This document shows positions 1 through 8,778 of a DNA stretch of 64,000 bases, piece by piece. Both the position numbers and the translations under genes were made by a program. The stretch's first letter is position 1. The number at the start of each line of letters is the position of its first letter. The notes beneath the pieces are model-generated. The model made no database searches. It worked only from the letters and a program-made list of their open reading frames with translations, and had not been told where the DNA came from. The stretch comes from C-114 sp963745405 (GTDB taxonomy: Bacteria; Chloroflexota; Limnocylindria; Limnocylindrales; CSP1-4), in the NCBI GenBank assembly GCA_963745405.1, contig CAVUWY010000002.1, forward strand, positions 1,116,001 to 1,180,000, given 5' to 3'.

Positions 1-161
1 GACGATGAACGCCCGAAGGACCTTCGCCTCGAAGGCCGGGTCGGGCGGTGGCTCCTGCATGGCGAGAGTCTGCCGCGAAGGGGACGCTCCGTGGCGGTCG
101 ATCGTCGCCAGGCGACCCGGGGCTCGCGGCACTCCCTGGCGGCCCTGGACGCTGCGGTACC

Positions 162-1155
162 ATGCCGCGGATGCCGCCCACCCTGCCCGACGGACGCCGA
201 CTCGGGGCACACCTGCCGCTCGGGGACGGGATGGTGGCAGCGGTCGAGCGGGCCCACACGATCGGCGCCCGGGCCCTCCAGGTCTTCGCCGACAACCCGA
301 CCGCCTGGCACCGTCGGACCGAGCCGCCGAAGGAGCTGCCGGCCTTCCGGAAGCAGCTCAGGAAGCGCCGGATCGGGCCGATCGCGACCCACGCCGCCTA
401 TCTCGTCAACCTGGCGGGTCCCGAGGACGACTTCCGGGAACGTTCGATCGAGGTCCTGACCGAGGAGCTGCGGGTCGCCCCGAGCTACGGCGCCCGCTAC
501 GTCAACGTCCACATCGGTTCGCACAAGAAAGCCGGGCTCGAGGCGGGCATCGACCGGGTCGGGGACGGCATCGCCCGGGTCCTCGCCGACGGTCGATGAG
601 GGCCCCGATGCCGCCCTGCTCGTCCTCGAGAACTCGGCCGGGGGTGGCGGCGGGATCGGCGCGACGGTGCCCGAGCTCGCGGCCGTCCTCGAGGCGGTGG
701 CCGCCCACGGTGGGGATGTCGACCGAGTGAGACTGTGTCTCGACACGGCCCACCTGTGGGGGGCCGGGCACGACATCAGCCGGCCCGAGGGCGTCGGAAC
801 GCTGCTCGACGAGCTCGATTCGGAGGTCGGCGTCGAGCGCGTGGCGATGATCCACCTCAACGACTCGCGATCCGCGCTCGGCTCACGGACGGACCGCCAC
901 GAGCACCTCGGGGCGGGTTCGATCGGGGCCGAGGGACTGCGGGCGATGCTCACCGAGCCACGCCTCGCCGGCGCGACCTACTACCTCGAGACGCCCGGGA
1001 TGGACCAGGGCTACGACGCGATCAACGTCGCCCGGGCCTATGCGATCGCGGCCGGCAAGCGGCTCCGCAAGCTGCCCCCGGGGGCGATGACCCTGAAAGG
1101 CAGTCGAGCCCGGAGTGCGCCGGCGGATCCGAGCGAGGGCGACGGTGGCGACTGA
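162..1155 (+). pseudogene. nfo: Endonuclease IV (AP endonuclease), one frameshift
   Basis: Encodes an apurinic/apyrimidinic endonuclease of the Nfo family (zinc-dependent TIM barrel, base excision repair), read in two frames. The first part (ATG at 162; ATG 171 also possible) gives the N-terminal half with GAHLPLGDGM and YVNVHIGSH, then hits TGA at 597. The second half continues one base over, from about 592, with VDEGPDAALLVLENSAG, the metal-site motifs CLDTAHLWGAG and HLNDS, and YLETPG. Removing one G in the gacggtc stretch near 590-593 restores a protein of about 330 residues (E. coli Nfo has 285). All metal-ligand motifs are preserved, so this may be a sequencing error rather than a dead gene. 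The next gene overlaps its end. Confidence 0.85.
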
Positions 1156-2794
1156 ACCGACGCCGGAGACGGCGGAGACGCCGATGACCGATACGCCGGC
1201 CGACACCGCCACCGAGCGCTGGACCCTCGACCGCTTGGCCTGGCCGCTCGCCCTCATCGGACTCCTCGTCCTGGCCGCCGTCCTTCGCTTCATCGCCCTG
1301 CCGACCCGGGGCACCTGGGATGCGGACCAGGGTCACGACATGCTCGTCCTCACCGGGTTCGTCCAGGATGGGATCTGGCCGCTGCTCGGGCCGCCGACCT
1401 CGATCGGCGACTTCCACCACGGCGCGCTCTACTACTACCTGCTGGCGCCGGCGGCCTGGATCGGGGGCGGCGATCCGACCGTCGTCGTCGCCGAGATCGC
1501 CCTCCTGGGCACGCTCGCGGTCGGCCTCGTGGCCGTCGTGGCCCGTTCGGCGGCCGGGATCGCAGCGGGGGTCGTGGCCGGACTCCTCATGGCCGTCTCG
1601 GCGACTGCTATCGATGAATCGACCTTCCTGTGGAACCCGAATCTCGTCGCGTTCACGAGCGCGCTCGCGGTCGCTGCCGCCTGGCGGGCCTGGACGACCC
1701 GGCACGCTCGCTGGTGGCTCCTCGTCGCGGCGGCCCAGGCGGCGACGATGCAGTGCCATGTCCTCGGCGTCGTCCTGCTGCCGGCCCTCGTCGTCTGGCT
1801 CATCGCGGACATCCGGCGGCGACCGGCCGGCGAGCGCCGCACGCTGGCCCTCGTGACCATCGGTGGGGCGGCGATCGTCGCGGTCAGCTACGTGCCGCTC
1901 TTCGCCTCGGAGCTCCAGACCGACTTCCACGAGACGCGGGCCGCCCTCGCCTTCCTCGCCGGCGGCGGTCAGTCCGTCGAAACGGGGCCGATCGTGCGGG
2001 TCGTGTTCGTGTCTTTGCGGGTCCTCGCCTGGCCGCTCACCGGCCTGCTCACCGACGCGCTCGCGGTCGGCGTCGTCGCAGCGATCGGGGTGATCGTCGC
2101 GGCCGCCTGGCGCTGGCGGGTCGCACAGCTGCCGGAACGGCCGCTCGCCCGCTGGCTCGGAGCGACGATCCTCTGGGCCTGCCTCAGCCTCGGGCTCGCG
2201 ATCGCCGGGCTGGCCACGGTCACCCCGCTGCCGGTCGACCACTACCACGCCTTCGTCGATCCGCTCGTGTTCCTCATCGTCGGGCTCGGGCTGGCCGGCC
2301 TCTGGCGGCTCCGGCCGCTGACACCTGCCGCCGCCGGCACGCAGACGCGGATCACGCCGGGTCGGATCGCCACCGTCGTCATCGTCGGCCTTCTGGTCGT
2401 CTGGAACGTCGTCCACTGGCCGCCGGCCGTGGCGGCCGACGGCGGCTACCCGGCGGCCGCGGCGGCGGCCGATCGCATCGTGGCGAAGAGCGGTACCGGA
2501 CCGACCCTCGTGCTCAGCCTGCCCGACTTCAAGACGCCCGAGGCCTATCTCTTCCCGCTCCGCCAGGCAGGCGTGGACGCCTCGATGGATCCGGCCGCGA
2601 CCCCCGCGCCGGGCACGATCGTCATCGTCTGCGACGCGCTCTTCGTCGACGACTGCGGCGGTCCTGCGGAGGACGCCCTCATGGCCAGCCGATCGTCGGC
2701 CGCCGGGGGGTCGGCGGCCACGCCGGCGCTCGTCGACCGATTCGAGGCCGCCCCGGGCCGGACGATCTCGGTCTATAGGACGGCGCCGGCGTAG
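1145..2794 (+). CDS. GT-C type (PMT/ArnT-like) membrane glycosyltransferase
   Basis: Polytopic membrane protein of about 549 residues, roughly 10-11 hydrophobic helices, with a C-terminal extracytoplasmic part. After the first helix comes an acidic motif, WDADQGHD, in the position where dolichyl/polyprenyl-phosphate-sugar-dependent GT-C enzymes (GT39/GT83, ArnT) carry their catalytic acidic residues, followed by GDFHHGALYYYLLAPA. This suggests transfer of sugar from a polyprenyl carrier on the outer membrane face; substrate unknown. I chose GTG at 1145, preceded by a GAGGG-like ribosome site and overlapping the nfo stop codon; ATG 1184 is the alternative. GT-C membership is inferred from topology and one motif. 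Confidence 0.7.
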   Translation: MATEPTPETAETPMTDTPADTATERWTLDRLAWPLALIGLLVLAAVLRFIALPTRGTWDADQGHDMLVLTGFVQDGIWPLLGPPTSIGDFHHGALYYYLLAPAAWIGGGDPTVVVAEIALLGTLAVGLVAVVARSAAGIAAGVVAGLLMAVSATAIDESTFLWNPNLVAFTSALAVAAAWRAWTTRHARWWLLVAAAQAATMQCHVLGVVLLPALVVWLIADIRRRPAGERRTLALVTIGGAAIVAVSYVPLFASELQTDFHETRAALAFLAGGGQSVETGPIVRVVFVSLRVLAWPLTGLLTDALAVGVVAAIGVIVAAAWRWRVAQLPERPLARWLGATILWACLSLGLAIAGLATVTPLPVDHYHAFVDPLVFLIVGLGLAGLWRLRPLTPAAAGTQTRITPGRIATVVIVGLLVVWNVVHWPPAVAADGGYPAAAAAADRIVAKSGTGPTLVLSLPDFKTPEAYLFPLRQAGVDASMDPAATPAPGTIVIVCDALFVDDCGGPAEDALMASRSSAAGGSAATPALVDRFEAAPGRTISVYRTAPA

Positions 2795-2836
2795 GAGTCA
2801 CGCGACGTCGCCACGCCCCTGGTGAGACCGGGCCGG

Positions 2837-2986
2837 TCAGTCCGGCATCGGCGTCGGCTGCCAGAGCTCGACGACGCCGCCCCAGCCCTCCACTTCGAGG
2901 CCGAGCACGTCGCGGTACCAGTCGATGAGCGTGGCCGGGTCTTTCGACTTGAAGAACAGGCCGCCTACCCCGAGGACTCTCGCCAT
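2837..2986 (-). pseudogene. Truncated VOC (glyoxalase-like) protein fragment
   Basis: A 49-residue reading frame starting MARVLGVGGLFFKSKDP and continuing IDWYRDVLGLEVEGWGG matches the first beta-alpha-beta unit of the vicinal oxygen chelate fold (glyoxalase/bleomycin resistance superfamily). Full VOC proteins are about 115-130 residues and need more metal ligands, so this is a 5' remnant. I find no continuation in the other frames before the end of the converging glycosyltransferase gene. Probably non-functional. Confidence 0.55.
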
Positions 2987-3099
2987 CCGACCCCTCCTCG
3001 CCGGCCGAACATACCCCACCGGCGGCAGGACGAACGTGGCGGGTCCTCCCGCCATCCGAAGGCGCCGTGCTCGGCCTCGGCTGGGGCCGGATACAAGAA

Positions 3100-3130
3100 C
3101 GAACGCCGGCCCCCCAGAGGCCGGCGTTCG
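3100..3130 (-). terminator. Intrinsic terminator of the XRE regulator gene
   Basis: Perfect 11-bp GC-rich stem (3100-3110 with 3120-3130) and a 9-base loop. Read on the minus strand it is followed by TTCTTGT. It lies about 70 bases past the stop codon of the regulator gene. Confidence 0.7.
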
Positions 3131-3200
3131 TCGTCCCCGAGACCCAGCCGTGGAGGCGACCGGGTCGTGCCCTGGAATGCTCAGTGGCGCCCGGGCCTGA

Positions 3201-3722
3201 TCAATACCGCCCGGGCGTGCGGCCGACGGGCCGGCTCGTCGAGCGGGTGGCGGTGACGCGGGCGGTGGAGCCGACACCGGCGCCGACCGGGTTGCCCCCG
3301 ACCTGGCCGCGGTACGTCGGCGTCCGGTCGGCCGGCCGATCGAGCGCCTCGCTCGGCTGGTAGGCCCGGCCGAAGCGGCGCATCCGGACGGCGAGGTAGT
3401 ACTCCATGATCTGGCGGACCTGCGGCTCGGAGAGGACCTCGTCGGCCCGCAGCGCGTATTCCACGCGGGCGGTCGGGTTGGTCGTGGCGGCGGAGACGAG
3501 CCCGAGGTATTGCGGCGTGTCGGCGTCTTCGCGCAGCTCACGGAGGCCGCGGGCGAGCTTCGTCGCGGTGCCGAGCGACGGCATCCGGTCGCCGCGGATC
3601 AGCCGGGAGATCGTCGAGTGATCGACGCCGGACTGCTGGGCGAGCTGCCGCTGCGACATCTTCTTGGCCTTGAGCTGTGCCCGAAGCCACTCGTTGAAGG
3701 CTCGGCCGTTCTGGCTGGTCAT
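3201..3722 (-). CDS. XRE-family helix-turn-helix regulator
   Basis: 173-residue protein with a Cro/C1-type DNA-binding domain at about residues 12-66 (KKMSQRQLAQQSGVDHSTIS, RLIRGDRMPS). Residues 70-120 are helical and the last 50 are basic, rich in Arg/Thr/Gly and probably disordered. The ATG at 3722 is chosen because the conserved region begins just after it; an upstream in-frame start at 3797 would add 25 residues unlike the family. It is monocistronic, followed by a terminator at 3100-3130. Its target is unknown; autoregulation through the upstream 300-base gap is plausible. Confidence 0.8.
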   Translation of the reverse strand: MTSQNGRAFNEWLRAQLKAKKMSQRQLAQQSGVDHSTISRLIRGDRMPSLGTATKLARGLRELREDADTPQYLGLVSAATTNPTARVEYALRADEVLSEPQVRQIMEYYLAVRMRRFGRAYQPSEALDRPADRTPTYRGQVGGNPVGAGVGSTARVTATRSTSRPVGRTPGRY

Positions 3723-4027
3723 GCTGTGAAGGGGGGCTCCGTGCTCACGGTCGAGGGCGGCGGGGCCGCCACGTCGTCGGTCCGCTCTTGAACGCAACTA
3801 TCCCGTGGGCACCCCTGACCCTGTATCACCCGTTGGTACCGCCGTTCGCGGCCACCCGGAGCGCGGCTCGGGGACGTGCGGTGGGGTCCGTGGCGGTACG
3901 GTGGTCCGCCTCGTACGGCGTTCGCCGGAGCGTGGACTGGCCCGATGCGGCTACCGCGCGAGCCGGCCCGTCCGGCGGAAGTCCCGGGGCCGACGCCCGG
4001 GCGCCTGCCGGGGCGATGTAAACCGGT
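3723..4027. other. Intergenic region, 305 bases
   Basis: No convincing gene in any frame. It lies upstream of the XRE gene and downstream of the flippase-like gene, both on the minus strand, so it should hold the regulator's promoter. I see no good -35/-10 pair and no clear palindromic operator. Confidence 0.5.
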
Positions 4028-5233
4028 TCAGACGCTCGTTGGCGGCGTGGAGTGCGCGACCCGGGCCGTGTTGTGGAACCAGCCGCCGCGGAGGCCGCCG
4101 CCGCGTCGCTTCGGCGAGACGGCATAGACGATCCCGCCGAGGACGATGACCGACAGGACGCTGATCGCCCGGTCGACGAGGGTGATGGCGAGGGCCTGGG
4201 TCGGCGGAACGCCGTAGGCGATCGTGAGCACGGCGATGAGGCCCGTCTCCACGATGCCGATGCCGGCCGGGGTGAGCGGCACGGCGGTGAGGAGCGAGCC
4301 CGTGAGGGCGACGAAGAACGCCCCGCTGATCCCGAGGTGCACGTCGGGGAACCCGAACGCCTCCACGACGAAGTAGAGGCGCATCGCCTCGGTCGACCAG
4401 ACGAGCCCGGTCAGGACGATGAGGCGGGGCATCATCCGCGGCGTGATCGCCGAGAAGACACCCTCCTCGAACCGGTCGTACAGCTCGAGGAAGCGCTCCG
4501 GGATCGGCAGGAACAGGAAGATCTGGCGGCCGAAGTTCCGCATCGAGAGGAGGGCCAGGGCGAGGATGCCGAGGAACACGCCGCCGATGACGAAGAGCGC
4601 CTGGACCGCCGGCGGCAGTCCGCTCCGGAAGCTCACGAAGCCGGCCAGGAGGCCGAGGAAGGTGATCGCGAACAGGTCGAGGATGCGCTCGATGAAGACC
4701 GTCCCGACGGTCCGCGACATCGACACGGTGCTGTTGATCTTGAGGAGCCAGGCCCGGTACAGGTCGCCGAGCTTGGCCGGCACGAGGCAGTTGACCATCC
4801 AGGAGATGAAGATGATCTCGGTCGCGTCGTAGACCGCGAGCGGGAAGCCGGTCGCCCGGATGAGGAGCGCCCAGCGGTAGCCGCGGAGCGGGAAGCCGGC
4901 GTAGAAGATGGCGAACGCGGCCAGCAGGTACCAGCCGTTGGCCGCCGCGATCAGGCTCGGCAGCTCCTCGAGGTGGTAGCCGGGCAGGCTCCGGGCGAAC
5001 AGGACGAAGAGGAACAGCGGCAGGACGATCGAGAGGACCGTCCGCGGCTGGCGCAGGCGGCGGCCCAGCGACATCTGCTCGTCGGACACATCGGGGTCGT
5101 TGTTGACCGGCCGTCCGTCCGGCGTCTCGCGCTCGACGGAGGCGACGGTGGCACTCGCACTCATCGGACCAGATGGTGTCGCGGCAGGGTCCTCGCCCGC
5201 CACCGCCCGAAGGTCCTGCCCGGGCTCCGTCAT
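4028..5233 (-). CDS. YbhN/LPG-synthase TM-region family flippase-like protein
   Basis: 401-residue integral membrane protein with about eight helices, resembling the lysylphosphatidylglycerol synthetase transmembrane domain family (UPF0104, PF03706). Recognisable features are the segments FPLRGYRWALLIRATGF and WMVNCLVPAKLGDLYRAWLL (the family's N-x-x-x-P-A-K-x-G-D motif), and a late helix with PLTPAGIGIVE. It lacks the soluble aminoacyl-transferase domain, so it is probably a lipid or polyprenol-glycan transporter or an accessory to glycosyltransfer. Residues 1-60 are polar and probably disordered. Its ATG overlaps the stop of the PHP gene by four bases, marking it as the last gene of that operon. 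Confidence 0.8.
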   Translation of the reverse strand: MTEPGQDLRAVAGEDPAATPSGPMSASATVASVERETPDGRPVNNDPDVSDEQMSLGRRLRQPRTVLSIVLPLFLFVLFARSLPGYHLEELPSLIAAANGWYLLAAFAIFYAGFPLRGYRWALLIRATGFPLAVYDATEIIFISWMVNCLVPAKLGDLYRAWLLKINSTVSMSRTVGTVFIERILDLFAITFLGLLAGFVSFRSGLPPAVQALFVIGGVFLGILALALLSMRNFGRQIFLFLPIPERFLELYDRFEEGVFSAITPRMMPRLIVLTGLVWSTEAMRLYFVVEAFGFPDVHLGISGAFFVALTGSLLTAVPLTPAGIGIVETGLIAVLTIAYGVPPTQALAITLVDRAISVLSVIVLGGIVYAVSPKRRGGGLRGGWFHNTARVAHSTPPTSV

Positions 5234-5928
5234 CGGCCGGCTCCGACCCGGCCGTTCCCCCGGGTCGACTGGACGACCTTGGCGAGGGGCGTGATGAGGC
5301 GGACGAAGTACGAGGCCCGGCCGGTCACGAGCTGGGACGTGGCGAGGGCGGCCAGCAGGCCGGCCGGCGTCGACGGATCGCCGTCGAGGGCCGTGTAGGC
5401 GACCGCGACCTCGAGGGTCGAATGGGCGTCCGAGACGGCGACCCCGGGCAGGCCGTGCTCGTGGGCGAACTCGGCGGCATGCTGGTTGCCGTCCGACCCG
5501 ATGACCCGGGCGTTGTGGACCTCGATCCAGTCGACGAGGCCGACGATGGCGGCGAGGCTCTCGTCGCGACCGAGCGAACCGCGGTGGCTGTCGAACGGAT
5601 GAGGCACCCCGACGAGGCCGCCCTGCTCGCGGATCGCGGCGATCGTCTCCGACAGCGGCAGGCCGGGCGGGACCGGGCGCTCGAGGAACGTGGCGATGAG
5701 GTCACCGCCGGCCGTCTTGACCTCCTCGCCGACGATGATGGTCAGGCCGGCCGGGGCAGCGTCACGGGCCCGCAGGGCGCCGTCGATGCGGTCGTGATCG
5801 GTGATCGCGAGGTGGGTCAGGCCGCGCGACGAGGCGGCCTTGACGACGCCGGCCGGCGAGGCCAGGCAGTCGAAGCTGGCGCTGGTGTGACAGTGCAGGT
5901 CGACGAACGCCCGCGGCTGGTCGGTCAT
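5230..5928 (-). CDS. PHP-domain phosphoesterase
   Basis: 232-residue stand-alone PHP domain with the metal-binding motifs in order: DLHCHTSASFD near the N-terminus, ITDHD, GEEV, VPHPFDSHRG and SDAHS. Such proteins hydrolyse phosphoesters (for example phosphoadenosine nucleotides or histidinol phosphate) with a multinuclear metal centre; substrate undetermined here. It sits 16 bases after mreB and overlaps the next gene by four bases, so it is very probably co-transcribed with the cell-wall genes. Confidence 0.85.
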   Translation of the reverse strand: MTDQPRAFVDLHCHTSASFDCLASPAGVVKAASSRGLTHLAITDHDRIDGALRARDAAPAGLTIIVGEEVKTAGGDLIATFLERPVPPGLPLSETIAAIREQGGLVGVPHPFDSHRGSLGRDESLAAIVGLVDWIEVHNARVIGSDGNQHAAEFAHEHGLPGVAVSDAHSTLEVAVAYTALDGDPSTPAGLLAALATSQLVTGRASYFVRLITPLAKVVQSTRGNGRVGAGR

Positions 5929-5944
5929 GCCGATCGAGCGGCGC

Positions 5945-6943
5945 TCAGACCGCCTGCACGAGCGACTTCTTGAAGAAGTCGAAATGCTCGAGGGCCAGGC
6001 CGGTACCGAGGGCGACGCAGTCGAGCGGGTTCTCGGCCACGTGGCAGGGCACCCCGGTCACCTGGGTGAGGAGCCGGTCGATGTTGCGGAGGAGGGCTCC
6101 CCCGCCGGACATCACCATCCCCTTGTCGATGATGTCCGATGAGAGCTCCGGCGGCGTCTGCTCGAGGACGCTGCGGACGGCCGTGACGAGGGCCTGGAGC
6201 GGCTGCTCGATCGCCTCCATGACCTCCGAGCTGGTGATCGGGATCGTCCGCGGCAGGCCGGCGATGAGGTCGCGGCCGCGGACCTCCATCTGGAGCTCGC
6301 GCTCGAGCGGCAAGGCCGTCCCGATCTGGATCTTGACCTCCTCGGCCGTCCGGTCGCCGACCATGAGGTTGTACTTCTTGCGGATGTACGTGGCGATCGC
6401 CTCGTCGAAGCGGTTGCCGCCGACCCGCAACGAGGTCGAGACGACGATACCGCCGAGGGCGATGACGGCGATCTCGCTCGTCCCGCCGCCGATGTCGATG
6501 ACCATGTTGCCCGACGGCCCGCTGATCGGGACGTTGGCGCCGATGGCCGCCGCGAGGGGCTCCTCGATGAGGTAGGCCTCCTTCGCCCCGGCCTTGAGGG
6601 CGGCGTCGCGGACGGCCCGCTTCTCGACCGAGGTGACCCCGGCGGGCACGCTGATCATGACCTCCGGCCGGGAGAAGCCGATGCGGCCCTTCGTCGCCTT
6701 GCCGATGAAGAACTTGAGCATCGCCTCGGTGATGACGTAGTCGGCGATGACGCCGTCCTTCATCGGCCGGATGGCCTGGATGTTGCCGGGCGTCCGGCCG
6801 ATCATCTCGCGGGCCTCGTCGCCGACCGCGACGATCCGGTTGTCGTCGCTGACCGCGACGACGGACGGCTCCTGGATGACGATGCCCTTGCCCTGCACGT
6901 ACACGAGGACGTTGGCCGTGCCCAGGTCGATGCCGATCTTCAT
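5945..6943 (-). CDS. mreB: Rod shape-determining protein MreB
   Basis: 332-residue bacterial actin. Phosphate-1 motif IGIDLGTANVLVYV at the N-terminus, adenosine-side motif VIDIGGGTSEIAVI, and MSGGGALLRNIDRLL near the C-terminus; length matches the family. It forms membrane-bound filaments that guide the elongasome. Its ATG overlaps the murA stop codon by four bases. Unlike many bacteria, mreC and mreD do not follow: mreD lies at 46.9-47.4 kb with mrdA and rodA, and no mreC is found in the window. Confidence 0.95.
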   Translation of the reverse strand: MKIGIDLGTANVLVYVQGKGIVIQEPSVVAVSDDNRIVAVGDEAREMIGRTPGNIQAIRPMKDGVIADYVITEAMLKFFIGKATKGRIGFSRPEVMISVPAGVTSVEKRAVRDAALKAGAKEAYLIEEPLAAAIGANVPISGPSGNMVIDIGGGTSEIAVIALGGIVVSTSLRVGGNRFDEAIATYIRKKYNLMVGDRTAEEVKIQIGTALPLERELQMEVRGRDLIAGLPRTIPITSSEVMEAIEQPLQALVTAVRSVLEQTPPELSSDIIDKGMVMSGGGALLRNIDRLLTQVTGVPCHVAENPLDCVALGTGLALEHFDFFKKSLVQAV

Positions 6944-8286
6944 GAGGGGGTGACAGGGTTCCCTTCTGCGACGCGCTCGATCCTGGCGCCCAGGTCGAGG
7001 AACTTCCGCTCGATGTTCTCATACCCCCGGTGAACGTGGTGTGCGCCATGGACCGTGGACGTGCCGTCGGCCGCCAGCGCGGCGAGGATGAGCGAGGCGC
7101 CGGCCCTCAGGTCGCCGATGCCGACCTCGGCGCCGTGGAGGCTGCGGGGGCCCTCGATGACCGCGTGGTGGGCGTCCTCGATCGTCACCGCCGCGCCCAT
7201 CTGGCCGAGCTCGCCGAGGAACTCGAGGCGGTCCTCGAAGACGGCCTCGTGGACGTGGCTCGTGCCCGATGCCTGGGTCAGCAGCACGCAGGCCGGCGGC
7301 TGGAGGTCGGTGGCGAGGCCCGGGTAGGGCGCGGTCTCGATATCGACCGCGTGGAAGACGCGAGCGGGGTCGGCTCCGCCCCGAACGTTGATCCGCTCGG
7401 AGGCGGCGAGGAGCCCGACGCCGGCCCGATCGAGGATGGCGAGGAACGACTCGAGGTGCTCGGCCCGGGCGCCGTCGAGGGTGACGTCGCCGCCGGTGAC
7501 GGCCGCTGCGACGGCGAACGTGCCGGCCTCGATGCGGTCGGGCACGACCCGGTGGTCGGCGCCGCGGAGGCGCTTGCGGCCCTCGATCTCGATCGTGTCG
7601 GGGTACGTCCGGGAGACCTCGGCGCCCATGTCCTGGAGGAAGGCGATGAGGTCGTCGACCTCCGGCTCCTGGGCGGCCGGCCGGATGACCGTGTGGCCGT
7701 CGGCGAGGACCGCCGCGAGCATCGCGTTCTCCGTTCCCATGACCGTCACGAGGGGGAAGTCGACGGTCGCGCCGCGGAGGCGGCCGGGCGCGCGGGCGAA
7801 GTAGTAGCCGTTGCGGTACTCGATCTCGGCGCCGAGCGCCCGCATCGCGTCGACGTGGAGGTTCACCGGCCGCCGCCCGATCCGGTCGCCGCCCGGATTG
7901 CTGATGATGACCCGCCCGAAGCGGGCGAGGAGGGGCCCGAGGAGCATGAAGCTCGCCCGCATCCGGGCGGCCGCCTCGAGGGGCACGAACAGCCACTCGA
8001 CGTCGCCCGAGGCGACCTCGTAGGTGTTCGGGGCGGGATGGTCGACGACGACGCCGAGGTCGCGCAACGTATCGGCCATGACCCGGACATCCTCGATCTC
8101 GGGCACGTTCGTGAAGCGGCAGCGCTCCCCCGTCAGGGTCGCCGCGGCAAGGAGCTTCAGGGCGGCGTTCTTGGCCCCGCTGATCGTGACGGTGCCGCGC
8201 AGGGGCCGACCGCCCTCGATGCGGAACGCGGTCCGCTCGATCGGCTCGGGCCGGTACTCCCAGTGGAACGGCCGTGCATCAGCCAC
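6940..8286 (-). CDS. murA: UDP-GlcNAc 1-carboxyvinyltransferase MurA, Asp at the Cys115 site
   Basis: 448-residue enolpyruvyl transferase for the first committed step of peptidoglycan synthesis (PEP plus UDP-GlcNAc). Key parts: GTVTISGAKNAALKLLAAA (Lys/Asn substrate loop), the catalytic loop NPGGDRIGRRPVNLH, and GDLRAGASLILAALA near the end. At the position of E. coli Cys115, the residue alkylated by fosfomycin, there is Asp134 (codon 7885-7887). Asp is known there in mycobacterial and chlamydial MurA and gives fosfomycin resistance with retained activity. Start is GTG at 8286, with about 20 extra N-terminal residues relative to E. coli. Sits 60 bases after atpC, probably in the same transcript. 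Confidence 0.95.
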   Translation of the reverse strand: MADARPFHWEYRPEPIERTAFRIEGGRPLRGTVTISGAKNAALKLLAAATLTGERCRFTNVPEIEDVRVMADTLRDLGVVVDHPAPNTYEVASGDVEWLFVPLEAAARMRASFMLLGPLLARFGRVIISNPGGDRIGRRPVNLHVDAMRALGAEIEYRNGYYFARAPGRLRGATVDFPLVTVMGTENAMLAAVLADGHTVIRPAAQEPEVDDLIAFLQDMGAEVSRTYPDTIEIEGRKRLRGADHRVVPDRIEAGTFAVAAAVTGGDVTLDGARAEHLESFLAILDRAGVGLLAASERINVRGGADPARVFHAVDIETAPYPGLATDLQPPACVLLTQASGTSHVHEAVFEDRLEFLGELGQMGAAVTIEDAHHAVIEGPRSLHGAEVGIGDLRAGASLILAALAADGTSTVHGAHHVHRGYENIERKFLDLGARIERVAEGNPVTPS

Positions 8287-8346
8287 GGTTCGTCACGATC
8301 TCCTGTGGGGCGGTCGGGCGCGCCGGACGGCGCGGGTCGGCCGCGG

Positions 8347-8775
8347 TCAGACGCGGGACCGCGATCCCTCGTGATGGCGCCGCTCGGCGACGCGGATCCG
8401 GACGAGCTCGCGCTGGAGGGCAGCCCTCGCCGCGGCGAGGTCGGCTCCTTCGTGGGCGCCCGACTCGATCGCCCGCTCGGCGGCCCGCCGGGCCTCGCTG
8501 GCCCGCTCGAGGTCGATGTCCGAGGCGAGGTCGGCACTCTCGGCCATGACCACGACTTTGTCGGGCAGGACCTGGACGAAGCCGCCGAAGACGGCGAACG
8601 ACTCTTCCGTCCCGCCCCGCCTGATGCGCAGCTCACCCGCTCCGAGGGTCGCGATGAGCGGCGCGTGGTGGGGCAGGATCCCGAGCTCGCCCTCGGAGCC
8701 CGGCAGCTGGACGCCGTCGACCGACCCGCTGTAGGCGAGCCGCTCCGGGGTGACGATCTCGAGGTTCAGGGGCAT
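8347..8775 (-). CDS. atpC: F-type ATP synthase epsilon subunit
   Basis: 142 residues. N-terminal beta-barrel with LEIVTPERLAYSG, the family signature PGSEGELGILPHHAPLIATL and GGFVQVLPDKVVVMAE; residues 90-140 form the C-terminal helical hairpin that regulates ATP hydrolysis. Three bases separate it from atpD. Last subunit gene of the complete atp set. Confidence 0.95.
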   Translation of the reverse strand: MPLNLEIVTPERLAYSGSVDGVQLPGSEGELGILPHHAPLIATLGAGELRIRRGGTEESFAVFGGFVQVLPDKVVVMAESADLASDIDLERASEARRAAERAIESGAHEGADLAAARAALQRELVRIRVAERRHHEGSRSRV

Positions 8776-8778
8776 CGA

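Noticed and set aside
3788..4021. Small plus-strand gene of 77 residues upstream of the XRE regulator
   Set aside because: Low-complexity Ala/Arg/Gly sequence, no ribosome site, no recognisable family.
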